Assembly: GCF_963662255.1 (NCBI RefSeq)
Contig: NW_026912161.1
Location: 1-64,000, forward strand
Source of the DNA: Cinclus cinclus
Taxonomy: Eukaryota > Chordata > Aves > Passeriformes > Cinclidae
Length of the DNA stretch: 64,000 bases
Reading direction: 5' to 3'
The notes under the pieces are model-generated. The model searched no databases, had not been told where the DNA came from, and saw nothing but the letters and a program-made list of their open reading frames with translations. Positions 24,832-37,247 of this stretch are shown here, one piece after another; position 1 is the stretch's first letter, and every line of letters starts with the position of its first letter. Both the position numbers and the translations under genes were made by a program.

Positions 24832-26210
24832 AACAGCTGCGCCTAACTTGCCCAAGCTGCGAGAGCATTCTCAGCCGAGTTCTGCTTTGACAGAGCTATT
24901 GCTGAACTTTTGCAGCCCCGGAGGCTGCTGAAACCAAGGCTGTGTTCTGCCTCTTCATTCTTGCCTTCCTGTGCTCCAGCGAGAAGTGAAGCTCTGGCAC
25001 GGCATTCAGCTTTGCCGCCTCTCTGCACGGAAAGCACTAGACAGAACTAGTGTGCTTCGTGCATGCTCTCTCCTCGCTTTTATGGTCACTGCTCTGCTTT
25101 TTGCTTGGCAGCGTTCCAAGGGTCCACGGCATACCTCTTGCACAGCGAGAGGTGGCCGGCGAGGAATACTTGCTGGCTTAAGTCGTTCCATGCTCAAGGC
25201 ATTCATCAGAGCAACACCATGGGGGAAAAGAGGGGGGAACATTGCAGGACAAATTTCTATGCTGGAACAGGATTGTCTGCGAGACAGCTCTCCGCAGCGC
25301 TAGTATTTGGCCAGGCTGAAATCAGCGCCACGGGAAGCCAATCTGACAAGCGGAGTGCAACGAGCGCGGCGATATGGGGCCACTTGGCAGGTGGCCGAAG
25401 AAAGACGGCTGCCCCGCGAATGGGGTGCCAGAAGGCAAGTTTCAGCAGGGCGTTGCGGGCGAGCTTAATGTGTAGCCGCAGTTGTTCTAGGCGAGATTGT
25501 AGCCGAGAAGCTTTCCGTCTCCATTCACGAGACAAGAAAAGCAGAACGCAATGGTCTAGAGGGTTGAGAAGAAAAGTGCTCGTAGCGAGCTCGTTGCGGC
25601 AGAAGCGAAAGCCAGGAGCAGCGTGCTCGCTGCGAGAAGTAGACGGCGCTTCGCCTCCTTGGGAAGGAAATCGCGTCTGGGCACGAACGGCAGCCAGCGA
25701 AGCTTCAGAACAGCAGGCTGTTCTGCTCAGCGTACGAGCCTGAAGTGAGTGGCAAGGGCTAAGGGGACAGTTCCAAGGCATCTAGCTTTCCTGCTAGCAA
25801 TGCCATTTCTACCCTGCTGTGGAAAACATTGTCCTTTGCCCTTCTGCTCCGAGAGGCAGAGAGCACCTCGGCAGACGCAGTGCAGAGGGAAAGGACACAG
25901 TATCCGAGGGAGCGTGGCGCCGCTTAGGCGGGCAAAGCAGAAAGGTGCCGCCCGGCACTGGCTTTGACTCCCTGAGCTTCCTTGCTAGGACAGCAGCTGC
26001 CGAAAGCTGGCAACTAGGCTGCCAGAGTGCAGAATGTCGGCGGTCTGGCACGCCTGCTTGCCGAAAGCCAGGATCAGCGAGACAGCGTGCTAGGCTCTGT
26101 TTCACAGCACCCTGGAGAACACGCCCTTGAAGAATGCCCTCTCTGCTCCGCAAAAGCTCTGCCACAGTGAAGGTGGAAGAAGCAGCCTGTGGCCACGGGC
26201 AGAGCTGGTC
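24832..26210 (+). repeat. Satellite monomer copy 19
   Basis: 1,379 bp, haplotype GTAT short, with 1167T at 25998. First monomer of the second 7-mer block. Confidence 0.97.
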
Positions 26211-27589
26211 AACAGCTGCGCCTAACTTGCCCAAGCTGCGAGAGCATTCTCAGCCGAGTTCTGCTTTGACAGAGCTATTGCTGAACTTTTGCAGCCCCGG
26301 AGGCTGCTGAAACCAAGGCTGTGTTCTGCCTCTTCATTCTTGCCTTCCTGTGCTCCAGCGAGAAGTGAAGCTCTGGCACGGCATTCAGCTTTGCCGCCTC
26401 TCTGCACGGAAAGCACTAGACAGAACTAGTGTGCTTCGTGCATGCTCTCTCCTCGCTTTTATGGTCACTGCTCTGCTTTTTGCTTGGCAGCGTTCCAAGG
26501 GTCCACGGCATACCTCTTGCACAGCGAGAGGTGGCCGGCGAGGAATACTTGCTGGCTTAAGTCGTTCCATGCTCAAGGCATTCATCAGAGCAACACCATG
26601 GGGGAAAAGAGGGGGGAACATTGCAGGACAAATTTCTATGCTGGAACAGGATTGTCTGCGAGACAGCTCTCCGCAGCGCTAGTATTTGGCCAGGCTGAAA
26701 TCAGCGCCACGGGAAGCCAATCTGACAAGCGGAGTGCAACGAGCGCGGCGATATGGGGCCACTTGGCAGGTGGCCGAAGAAAGACGGCTGCCCCGCGAAT
26801 GGGGTGCCAGAAGGCAAGTTTCAGCAGGGCGTTGCGGGCGAGCTTAATGTGTAGCCGCAGTTGTTCTAGGCGAGATTGTAGCCGAGAAGCTTTCCGTCTC
26901 CATTCACGAGACAAGAAAAGCAGAACGCAATGGTCTAGAGGGTTGAGAAGAAAAGTGCTCGTAGCGAGCTCGTTGCGGCAGAAGCGAAAGCCAGGAGCAG
27001 CGTGCTCGCTGCGAGAAGTAGACGGCGCTTCGCCTCCTTGGGAAGGAAATCGCGTCTGGGCACGAACGGCAGCCAGCGAAGCTTCAGAACAGCAGGCTGT
27101 TCTGCTCAGCGTACGAGCCTGAAGTGAGTGGCAAGGGCTAAGGGGACAGTTCCAAGGCATCTAGCTTTCCTGCTAGCAATGCCATTTCTACCCTGCTGTG
27201 GAAAACATTGTCCTTTGCCCTTCTGCTCCGAGAGGCAGAGAGCACCTCGGCAGACGCAGTGCAGAGGGAAAGGACACAGTATCCGAGGGAGCGTGGCGCC
27301 GCTTAGGCGGGCAAAGCAGAAAGGTGCCGCCCGGCACTGGCTTTGACTCCCTGAGCTTCCTTGCTAGGACAGCAGCCGCCGAAAGCTGGCAACTAGGCTG
27401 CCAGAGTGCAGAATGTCGGCGGTCTGGCACGCCTGCTTGCCGAAAGCCAGGATCAGCGAGACAGCGTGCTAGGCTCTGTTTCACAGCACCCTGGAGAACA
27501 CGCCCTTGAAGAATGCCCTCTCTGCTCCGCAAAAGCTCTGCCACAGTGAAGGTGGAAGAAGCAGCCTGTGGCCACGGGCAGAGCTGGTC
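26211..27589 (+). repeat. Satellite monomer copy 20
   Basis: 1,379 bp, haplotype GTAC short. Partner is copy 13. Confidence 0.97.
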
Positions 27590-28969
27590 AACAGCTGCGC
27601 CTAACTTGCCCAAGCTGCGAGAGCATTCTCAGCCGAGTTCTGCTTTGACAGAGCTATTGCTGAACTTTTGCAGCCCCGGAGGCTGCTGAAACCAAGGCTG
27701 TGTTCTGCCTCTTCATTCTTGCCTTCCTGTGCTCCAGCGAGAAGTGAAGCTCTGGCACGGCATTCAGCTTTGCCGCCTCTCTGCACGGAAAGCACTAGAC
27801 AGAACTAGTGTGCTTCGTGCATGCTCTCTCCTCGCTTTTATGGTCACTGCTCTGCTTTTTGCTTGGCAGCGTTCCAAGGGTCCACGGCATACCTCTTGCA
27901 CAGCGAGAGGTGGCCGGCGAGGAATACTTGCTGGCTTAAGTCGTTCCATGCTCAAGGCATTCATCAGAGCAACACCATGGGGGAAAAGAGGGGGGAACAT
28001 TGCAGGACAAATTTCTATGCTGGAACAGGATTGTCTGCGAGACAGCTCTCCGCAGCGCTAGTATTTGGCCAGGCTGAAATCAGCGCCACGGGAAGCCAAT
28101 CTGACAAGCGGAGTGCAACGAGCGCGGCGATATGGGGCCACTTGGCAGGTGGCCGAAGAAAGACGGCTGCCCCGCGAATGGGGTGCCAGAAGGCAAGTTT
28201 CAGCAGGGCGTTGCGGGCGAGCTTAATGTGTAGCCGCAGTTGTTCTAGGCGAGATTGTAGCCGAGAAGCTTTCCGTCTCCATTCACGAGACAAGAAAAGC
28301 AGAACGCAATGGTCTAGAGGGTTGAGAAGAAAAGTGCTCGTAGCGAGCTCGTTGCGGCAGAAGCGAAAGCCAGGAGCAGCGTGCTCGCTGCGAGAAGTAG
28401 ACGGCGCTTCGCCTCCTTGGGAAGGAAATCGCGTCTGGGCACGAACGGCAGCCAGCGAAGCTTCAGAACCGCAGGCTCTTCTGCTCAGCGTACGAGCCTG
28501 AAGTGAGTGGCAAGGGCTAAGGGGACAGTTCCAAGGCATCTAGCTTTCCTGCTAGCAATGCCATTTCTACCCTGCTGTGGAAAACATTGTCCTTTGCCCT
28601 TCTGCTCCGAGAGGCAGAGAGCACCTCGGCAGACGCAGTGCAGAGGGAAAGGACACAGTATCCGAGGGAGCGTGGCGCCGCTTAGGCGGGCAAAGCAGAA
28701 AGGTGCCGCCCGGCACTGGCTTTGACTCCCTGAGCTTCCTTGCTAGGACAGCAGCCGCCGAAAGCTGGCAACTAGGCTGCCAGAGTGCAGAATGTCGGCG
28801 GTCTGGCACGCCTGCTTGCCGAAAGCCAGGATCAGCGAGACAGCGTGCTAGGCTCTGTTTCACAGCACCCTGGAGAACACGCCCTTGAAGAATGCCCTCT
28901 CTGCTCCGCAAAAGCTCTGCCACAGTGAAGGTGGAAGAAGCAGCCTGTGGCCACGGGCAGAGCTGGTTC
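27590..28969 (+). repeat. Satellite monomer copy 21
   Basis: 1,380 bp, haplotype GTCC long with 889C at 28478. Partner is copy 14. Confidence 0.97.
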
Positions 28970-30348
28970 AACAGCTGCGCCTAACTTGCCCAAGCTGCGA
29001 GAGCATTCTCAGCCGAGTTCTGCTTTGACAGAGCTATTGCTGAACTTTTGCAGCCCCGGAGGCTGCTGAAACCAAGGCTGTGTTCTGCCTCTTCATTCTT
29101 GCCTTCCTGTGCTCCAGCGAGAAGCGAAGCTCTGGCACGGCATTCAGCTTTGCCGCCTCTCTGCACGGAAAGCACTAGACAGAACTAGTGTGCTTCGTGC
29201 ATGCTCTCTCCTCGCTTTTATGGTCACTGCTCTGCTTTTTGCTTGGCAGCGTTCCAAGGGTCCACGGCATACCTCTTGCACAGCGAGAGGTGGCCGGCGA
29301 GGAATACTTGCTGGCTTAAGTCGTTCCATGCTCAAGGCATTCATCAGAGCAACACCATGGGGGAAAAGAGGGGGGAACATTGCAGGACAAATTTCTATGC
29401 TGGAACAGGATTGTCTGCGAGACAGCTCTCCGCAGCGCTAGTATTTGGCCAGGCTGAAATCAGCGCCACGGGAAGCCAATCTGACAAGCGGAGTGCAACG
29501 AGCGCGGCGATATGGGGCCACTTGGCAGGTGGCCGAAGAAAGACGGCTGCCCCGCGAATGGGGTGCCAGAAGGCAAGTTTCAGCAGGGCGTTGCGGGCGA
29601 GCTTAATGTGTAGCCGCAGTTGTTCTAGGCGAGATTGTAGCCGAGAAGCTTTCCGTCTCCATTCACGAGACAAGAAAAGCAGAACGCAATGGTCTAGAGG
29701 GTTGAGAAGAAAAGTGCTCGTAGCGAGCTCGTTGCGGCAGAAGCGAAAGCCAGGAGCAGCGTGCTCGCTGCGAGAAGTAGACGGCGCTTCGCCTCCTTGG
29801 GAAGGAAATCGCGTCTGGGCACGAACGGCAGCCAGCGAAGCTTCAGAACAGCAGGCTGTTCTGCTCAGCGTACGAGCCTGAAGTGAGTGGCAAGGGCTAA
29901 GGGGACAGTTCCAAGGCATCTAGCTTTCCTGCTAGCAATGCCATTTCTACCCTGCTGTGGAAAACATTGTCCTTTGCCCTTCTGCTCCGAGAGGCAGAGA
30001 GCACCTCGGCAGACGCAGTGCAGAGGGAAAGGACACAGTATCCGAGGGAGCGTGGCGCCGCTTAGGCGGGCAAAGCAGAAAGGTGCCGCCCGGCACTGGC
30101 TTTGACTCCCTGAGCTTCCTTGCTAGGACAGCAGCCGCCGAAAGCTGGCAACTAGGCTGCCAGAGTGCAGAATGTCGGCGGTCTGGCACGCCTGCTTGCC
30201 GAAAGCCAGGATCAGCGAGACAGCGTGCTAGGCTCTGTTTCACAGCACCCTGGAGAACACGCCCTTGAAGAATGCCCTCTCTGCTCCGCAAAAGCTCTGC
30301 CACAGTGAAGGTGGAAGAAGCAGCCTGTGGCCACGGGCAGAGCTGGTC
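28970..30348 (+). repeat. Satellite monomer copy 22
   Basis: 1,379 bp, haplotype GTAC short with 156C at 29125. Partner is copy 15. Confidence 0.97.
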
Positions 30349-31728
30349 AACAGCTGCGCCTAACTTGCCCAAGCTGCGAGAGCATTCTCAGCCGAGTTCT
30401 GCTTTGACAGAGCTATTGCTGAACTTTTGCAGCCCCGGAGGCTGCTGAAACCAAGGCTGTGTTCTGCCTCTTCATTCTTGCCTTCCTGTGCTCCAGCGAG
30501 AAGTGAAGCTCTGGCACGGCATTCAGCTTTGCCGCCTCTCTGCACGGAAAGCACTAGACAGAACTAGTGTGCTTCGTGCATGCTCTCTCCTCGCTTTTAT
30601 GGTCACTGCTCTGCTTTTTGCTTGGCAGCGTTCCAAGGGTCCACGGCATACCTCTTGCACAGCGAGAGGTGGCCGGCGAGGAATACTTGCTGGCTTAAGT
30701 CGTTCCATGCTCAAGGCATTCATCAGAGCAACACCATGGGGGAAAAGAGGGGGGAACATTGCAGGACAAATTTCTATGCTGGAACAGGATTGTCTGCGAG
30801 ACAGCTCTCCGCAGCGCGAGTATTTGGCCAGGCTGAAATCAGCGCCACGGGAAGCCAATCTGACAAGCGGAGTGCAACGAGCGCGGCGATATGGGGCCAC
30901 TTGGCAGGTGGCCGAAGAAAGACGGCTGCCCCGCGAATGGGGTGCCAGAAGGCAAGTTTCAGCAGGGCGTTGCGGGCGAGCTTAATGTGTAGCCGCAGTT
31001 GTTCTAGGCGAGATTGTAGCCGAGAAGCTTTCCGTCTCCATTCACGAGACAAGAAAAGCAGAACGCAATGGTCTAGAGGGTTGAGAAGAAAAGTGCTCGT
31101 AGCGAGCTCGTTGCGGCAGAAGCGAAAGCCAGGAGCAGCGTGCTCGCTGCGAGAAGTAGACGGCGCTTCGCCTCCTTGGGAAGGAAATCGCGTCTGGGCA
31201 CGAACGGCAGCCAGCGAAGCTTCAGAACCGCAGGCTGTTCTGCTCAGCGTACGAGCCTGAAGTGAGTGGCAAGGGCTAAGGGGACAGTTCCAAGGCATCT
31301 AGCTTTCCTGCTAGCAATGCCATTTCTACCCTGCTGTGGAAAACATTGTCCTTTGCCCTTCTGCTCCGAGAGGCAGAGAGCACCTCGGCAGACGCAGTGC
31401 AGAGGGAAAGGACACAGTATCCGAGGGAGCGTGGCGCCGCTTAGGCGGGCAAAGCAGAAAGGTGCCGCCCGGCACTGGCTTTGACTCCCTGAGCTTCCTT
31501 GCTAGGACAGCAGCCGCCGAAAGCTGGCAACTAGGCTGCCAGAGTGCAGAATGTCGGCGGTCTGGCACGCCTGCTTGCCGAAAGCCAGGATCAGCGAGAC
31601 AGCGTGCTAGGCTCTGTTTCACAGCACCCTGGAGAACACGCCCTTGAAGAATGCCCTCTCTGCTCCGCAAAAGCTCTGCCACAGTGAAGGTGGAAGAAGC
31701 AGCCTGTGGCCACGGGCAGAGCTGGTTC
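30349..31728 (+). repeat. Satellite monomer copy 23
   Basis: 1,380 bp, haplotype GGCC long. Partner is copy 16, without that copy's private G>C. Confidence 0.97.
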
Positions 31729-33107
31729 AACAGCTGCGCCTAACTTGCCCAAGCTGCGAGAGCATTCTCAGCCGAGTTCTGCTTTGACAGAGCTATTGCT
31801 GAACTTTTGCAGCCCCGGAGGCTGCTGAAACCAAGGCTGTGTTCTGCCTCTTCATTCTTGCCTTCCTGTGCTCCAGCGAGAAGTGAAGCTCTGGCACGGC
31901 ATTCAGCTTTGCCGCCTCTCTGCACGGAAAGCACTAGACAGAACTAGTGTGCTTCGTGCATGCTCTCTCCTCGCTTTTATGGTCACTGCTCTGCTTTTTG
32001 CTTGGCAGCGTTCCAAGGGTCCACGGCATACCTCTTGCACAGCGAGAGGTGGCCGGCGAGGAATACTTGCTGGCTTAAGTCGTTCCATGCTCAAGGCATT
32101 CATCAGAGCAACACCATGGGGGAAAAGAGGGGGGAACATTGCAGGACAAATTTCTATGCTGGAACAGGATTGTCTGCGAGACAGCTCTCCGCAGCGCTAG
32201 TATTTGGCCAGGCTGAAATCAGCGCCACGGGAAGCCAATCTGACAAGCGGAGTGCAACGAGCGCGGCGATATGGGGCCACTTGGCAGGTGGCCGAAGAAA
32301 GACGGCTGCCCCGCGAATGGGGTGCCAGAAGGCAAGTTTCAGCAGGGCGTTGCGGGCGAGCTTAATGTGTAGCCGCAGTTGTTCTAGGCGAGATTGTAGC
32401 CGAGAAGCTTTCCGTCTCCATTCACGAGACAAGAAAAGCAGAACGCAATGGTCTAGAGGGTTGAGAAGAAAAGTGCTCGTAGCGAGCTCGTTGCGGCAGA
32501 AGCGAAAGCCAGGAGCAGCGTGCTCGCTGCGAGAAGTAGACGGCGCTTCGCCTCCTTGGGAAGGAAATCGCGTCTGGGCACGAACGGCAGCCAGCGAAGC
32601 TTCAGAACAGCAGGCTGTTCTGCTCAGCGTACGAGCCTGAAGTGAGTGGCAAGGGCTAAGGGGACAGTTCCAAGGCATCTAGCTTTCCTGCTAGCAATGC
32701 CATTTCTACCCTGCTGTGGAAAACATTGTCCTTTGCCCTTCTGCTCCGAGAGGCAGAGAGCACCTCGGCAGACGCAGTGCAGAGGGAAAGGACACAGTAT
32801 CCGAGGGAGCGTGGCGCCGCTTAGGCGGGCAAAGCAGAAAGGTGCCGCCCGGCACTGGCTTTGACTCCCTGAGCTTCCTTGCTAGGACAGCAGCCGCCGA
32901 AAGCTGGCAACTAGGCTGCCAGAGTGCAGAATGTCGGCGGTCTGGCACGCCTGCTTGCCGAAAGCCAGGATCAGCGAGACAGCGTGCTAGGCTCTGTTTC
33001 ACAGCACCCTGGAGAACACGCCCTTGAAGAATGCCCTCTCTGCTCCGCAAAAGCTCTGCCACAGTGAAGGTGGAAGAAGCAGCCTGTGGCCACGGGCAGA
33101 GCTGGTC
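31729..33107 (+). repeat. Satellite monomer copy 24
   Basis: 1,379 bp, haplotype GTAC short. Partner is copy 17. Confidence 0.97.
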
Positions 33108-34487
33108 AACAGCTGCGCCTAACTTGCCCAAGCTGCGAGAGCATTCTCAGCCGAGTTCTGCTTTGACAGAGCTATTGCTGAACTTTTGCAGCCCCGGAGG
33201 CTGCTGAAACCAAGGCTGTGTTCTGCCTCTTCATTCTTGCCTTCCTGTGCTCCAGCGAGAAGTGAAGCTCTGGCACGGCATTCAGCTTTGCCGCCTCTCT
33301 GCACGGAAAGCACTAGACAGAACTAGTGTGCTTCGTGCATGCTCTCTCCTCGCTTTTATGGTCACTGCTCTGCTTTTTGCTTGGCAGCGTTCCAAGGGTC
33401 CACGGCATACCTCTTGCACAGCGAGAGGTGGCCGGCGAGGAATACTTGCTGGCTTAAGTCGTTCCATGCTCAAGGCATTCATCAGAGCAACACCATGGGG
33501 GAAAAGAGGGGGGAACATTGCAGGACAAATTTCTATGCTGGAACAGGATTGTCTGCGAGACAGCTCTCCGCAGCGCGAGTATTTGGCCAGGCTGAAATCA
33601 GCGCCACGGGAAGCCAATCTGACAAGCGGAGTGCAACGAGCGCGGCGATATGGGGCCACTTGGCAGGTGGCCGAAGAAAGACGGCTGCCCCGCGAATGGG
33701 GTGCCAGAAGGCAAGTTTCAGCAGGGCGTTGCGGGCGAGCTTAATGTGTAGCCGCAGTTGTTCTAGGCGAGATTGTAGCCGAGAAGCTTTCCGTCTCCAT
33801 TCACGAGACAAGAAAAGCAGAACGCAATGGTCTAGAGGGTTGAGAAGAAAAGTGCTCGTAGCGAGCTCGTTGCGGCAGAAGCGAAAGCCAGGAGCAGCGT
33901 GCTCGCTGCGAGAAGTAGACGGCGCTTCGCCTCCTTGGGAAGGAAATCGCGTCTGGGCACGAACGGCAGCCAGCGAAGCTTCAGAACCGCAGGCTGTTCT
34001 GCTCAGCGTACGAGCCTGAAGTGAGTGGCAAGGGCTAAGGGGACAGTTCCAAGGCATCTAGCTTTCCTGCTAGCAATGCCATTTCTACCCTGCTGTGGAA
34101 AACATTGTCCTTTGCCCTTCTGCTCCGAGAGGCAGAGAGCACCTCGGCAGACGCAGTGCAGAGGGAAAGGACACAGTATCCGAGGGAGCGTGGCGCCGCT
34201 TAGGCGGGCAAAGCAGAAAGGTGCCGCCCGGCACTGGCTTTGACTCCCTGAGCTTCCTTGCTAGGACAGCAGCCGCCGAAAGCTGGCAACTAGGCTGCCA
34301 GAGTGCAGAATGTCGGCGGTCTGGCACGCCTGCTTGCCGAAAGCCAGGATCAGCGAGACAGCGTGCTAGGCTCTGTTTCACAGCACCCTGGAGAACACGC
34401 CCTTGAAGAATGCCCTCTCTGCTCCGCAAAAGCTCTGCCACAGTGAAGGTGGAAGAAGCAGCCTGTGGCCACGGGCAGAGCTGGTTC
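33108..34487 (+). repeat. Satellite monomer copy 25
   Basis: 1,380 bp, haplotype GGCC long. Partner is copy 18, without that copy's inserted A. Last copy of the stretch where junction length follows site 881. Confidence 0.97.
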
Positions 34488-35867
34488 AACAGCTGCGCCT
34501 AACTTGCCCAAGCTGCGAGAGCATTCTCAGCCGAGTTCTGCTTTGACAGAGCTATTGCTGAACTTTTGCAGCCCCGGAGGCTGCTGAAACCAAGGCTGTG
34601 TTCTGCCTCTTCATTCTTGCCTTCCTGTGCTCCAGCGAGAAGTGAAGCTCTGGCACGGCATTCAGCTTTGCCGCCTCTCTGCACGGAAAGCACTAGACAG
34701 AACTAGTGTGCTTCGTGCATGCTCTCTCCTCGCTTTTATGGTCACTGCTCTGCTTTTTGCTTGGCAGCGTTCCAAGGGTCCACGGCATACCTCTTGCACA
34801 GCGAGAGGTGGCCGGCGAGGAATACTTGCTGGCTTAAGTCGTTCCATGCTCAAGGCATTCATCAGAGCAACACCATGGGGGAAAAGAGGGGGGAACATTG
34901 CAGGACAAATTTCTATGCTGGAACAGGATTGTCTGCGAGACAGCTCTCCGCAGCGCTAGTATTTGGCCAGGCTGAAATCAGCGCCACGGGAAGCCAATCT
35001 GACAAGCGGAGTGCAACGAGCGCGGCGATATGGGGCCACTTGGCAGGTGGCCGAAGAAAGACGGCTGCCCCGCGAATGGGGTGCCAGAAGGCAAGTTTCA
35101 GCAGGGCGTTGCGGGCGAGCTTAATGTGTAGCCGCAGTTGTTCTAGGCGAGATTGTAGCCGAGAAGCTTTCCGTCTCCATTCACGAGACAAGAAAAGCAG
35201 AACGCAATGGTCTAGAGGGTTGAGAAGAAAAGTGCTCGTAGCGAGCTCGTTGCGGCAGAAGCGAAAGCCAGGAGCAGCGTGCTCGCTGCGAGAAGTAGAC
35301 GGCGCTTCGCCTCCTTGGGAAGGAAATCGCGTCTGGGCACGAACGGCAGCCAGCGAAGCTTCAGAACAGCAGGCTGTTCTGCTCAGCGTACGAGCCTGAA
35401 GTGAGTGGCAAGGGCTAAGGGGACAGTTCCAAGGCATCTAGCTTTCCTGCTAGCAATGCCATTTCTACCCTGCTGTGGAAAACATTGTCCTTTGCCCTTC
35501 TGCTCCGAGAGGCAGAGAGCACCTCGGCAGACGCAGTGCAGAGGGAAAGGACACAGTATCCGAGGGAGCGTGGCGCCGCTTAGGCGGGCAAAGCAGAAAG
35601 GTGCCGCCCGGCACTGGCTTTGACTCCCTGAGCTTCCTTGCTAGGACAGCAGCCGCCGAAAGCTGGCAACTAGGCTGCCAGAGTGCAGAATGTCGGCGGT
35701 CTGGCACGCCTGCTTGCCGAAAGCCAGGATCAGCGAGACAGCGTGCTAGGCTCTGTTTCACAGCACCCTGGAGAACACGCCCTTGAAGAATGCCCTCTCT
35801 GCTCCGCAAAAGCTCTGCCACAGTGAAGGTGGAAGAAGCAGCCTGTGGCCACGGGCAGAGCTGGTTC
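34488..35867 (+). repeat. Satellite monomer copy 26
   Basis: 1,380 bp, haplotype GTAC long. First of three consecutive copies with 881A and a long junction, a combination absent from copies 9-25. Its 1167C (35654) ends the 9.66-kb periodicity. Confidence 0.97.
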
Positions 35868-37247
35868 AACAGCTGCGCCTAACTTGCCCAAGCTGCGAGA
35901 GCATTCTCAGCCGAGTTCTGCTTTGACAGAGCTATTGCTGAACTTTTGCAGCCCCGGAGGCTGCTGAAACCAAGGCTGTGTTCTGCCTCTTCATTCTTGC
36001 CTTCCTGTGCTCCAGCGAGAAGTGAAGCTCTGGCACGGCATTCAGCTTTGCCGCCTCTCTGCACGGAAAGCACTAGACAGAACTAGTGTGCTTCGTGCAT
36101 GCTCTCTCCTCGCTTTTATGGTCACTGCTCTGCTTTTTGCTTGGCAGCGTTCCAAGGGTCCACGGCATACCTCTTGCACAGCGAGAGGTGGCCGGCGAGG
36201 AATACTTGCTGGCTTAAGTCGTTCCATGCTCAAGGCATTCATCAGAGCAACACCATGGGGGAAAAGAGGGGGGAACATTGCAGGACAAATTTCTATGCTG
36301 GAACAGGATTGTCTGCGAGACAGCTCTCCGCAGCGCTAGTATTTGGCCAGGCTGAAATCAGCGCCACGGGAAGCCAATCTGACAAGCGGAGTGCAACGAG
36401 CGCGGCGATATGGGGCCACTTGGCAGGTGGCCGAAGAAAGACGGCTGCCCCGCGAATGGGGTGCCAGAAGGCAAGTTTCAGCAGGGCGTTGCGGGCGAGC
36501 TTAATGTGTAGCCGCAGTTGTTCTAGGCGAGATTGTAGCCGAGAAGCTTTCCGTCTCCATTCACGAGACAAGAAAAGCAGAACGCAATGGTCTAGAGGGT
36601 TGAGAAGAAAAGTGCTCGTAGCGAGCTCGTTGCGGCAGAAGCGAAAGCCAGGAGCAGCGTGCTCGCTGCGAGAAGTAGACGGCGCTTCGCCTCCTTGGGA
36701 AGGAAATCGCGTCTGGGCACGAACGGCAGCCAGCGAAGCTTCAGAACAGCAGGCTGTTCTGCTCAGCGTACGAGCCTGAAGTGAGTGGCAAGGGCTAAGG
36801 GGACAGTTCCAAGGCATCTAGCTTTCCTGCTAGCAATGCCATTTCTACCCTGCTGTGGAAAACATTGTCCTTTGCCCTTCTGCTCCGAGAGGCACAGAGC
36901 ACCTCGGCAGACGCAGTGCAGAGGGAAAGGACACAGTATCCGAGGGAGCGTGGCGCCGCTTAGGCGGGCAAAGCAGAAAGGTGCCGCCCGGCACTGGCTT
37001 TGACTCCCTGAGCTTCCTTGCTAGGACAGCAGCCGCCGAAAGCTGGCAACTAGGCTGCCAGAGTGCAGAATGTCGGCGGTCTGGCACGCCTGCTTGCCGA
37101 AAGCCAGGATCAGCGAGACAGCGTGCTAGGCTCTGTTTCACAGCACCCTGGAGAACACGCCCTTGAAGAATGCCCTCTCTGCTCCGCAAAAGCTCTGCCA
37201 CAGTGAAGGTGGAAGAAGCAGCCTGTGGCCACGGGCAGAGCTGGTTC
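35868..37247 (+). repeat. Satellite monomer copy 27
   Basis: 1,380 bp, haplotype GTAC long. Private G>C at 36895 (unit 1028). Confidence 0.97.

Larger units (their letters stand above)
24832..34487 (+). repeat. Higher-order repeat, 7-mer block, second copy (copies 19-25)
   Basis: This is a 9,656-bp tandem duplicate of the preceding block, with the same series of seven haplotypes and the same rare marks 889C (28478) and 156C (29125). The 9,656-bp periodicity can be followed from about 14265 (just after unit 470 of copy 11, where copies 11 and 18 differ) to about 35653 (just before unit 1167 of copy 26, where copies 19 and 26 differ). The exchange point therefore cannot be placed more finely. 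With two differences seen over more than 9.6 kb, the duplication is much younger than the divergence between neighbouring monomers. Confidence 0.93.
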
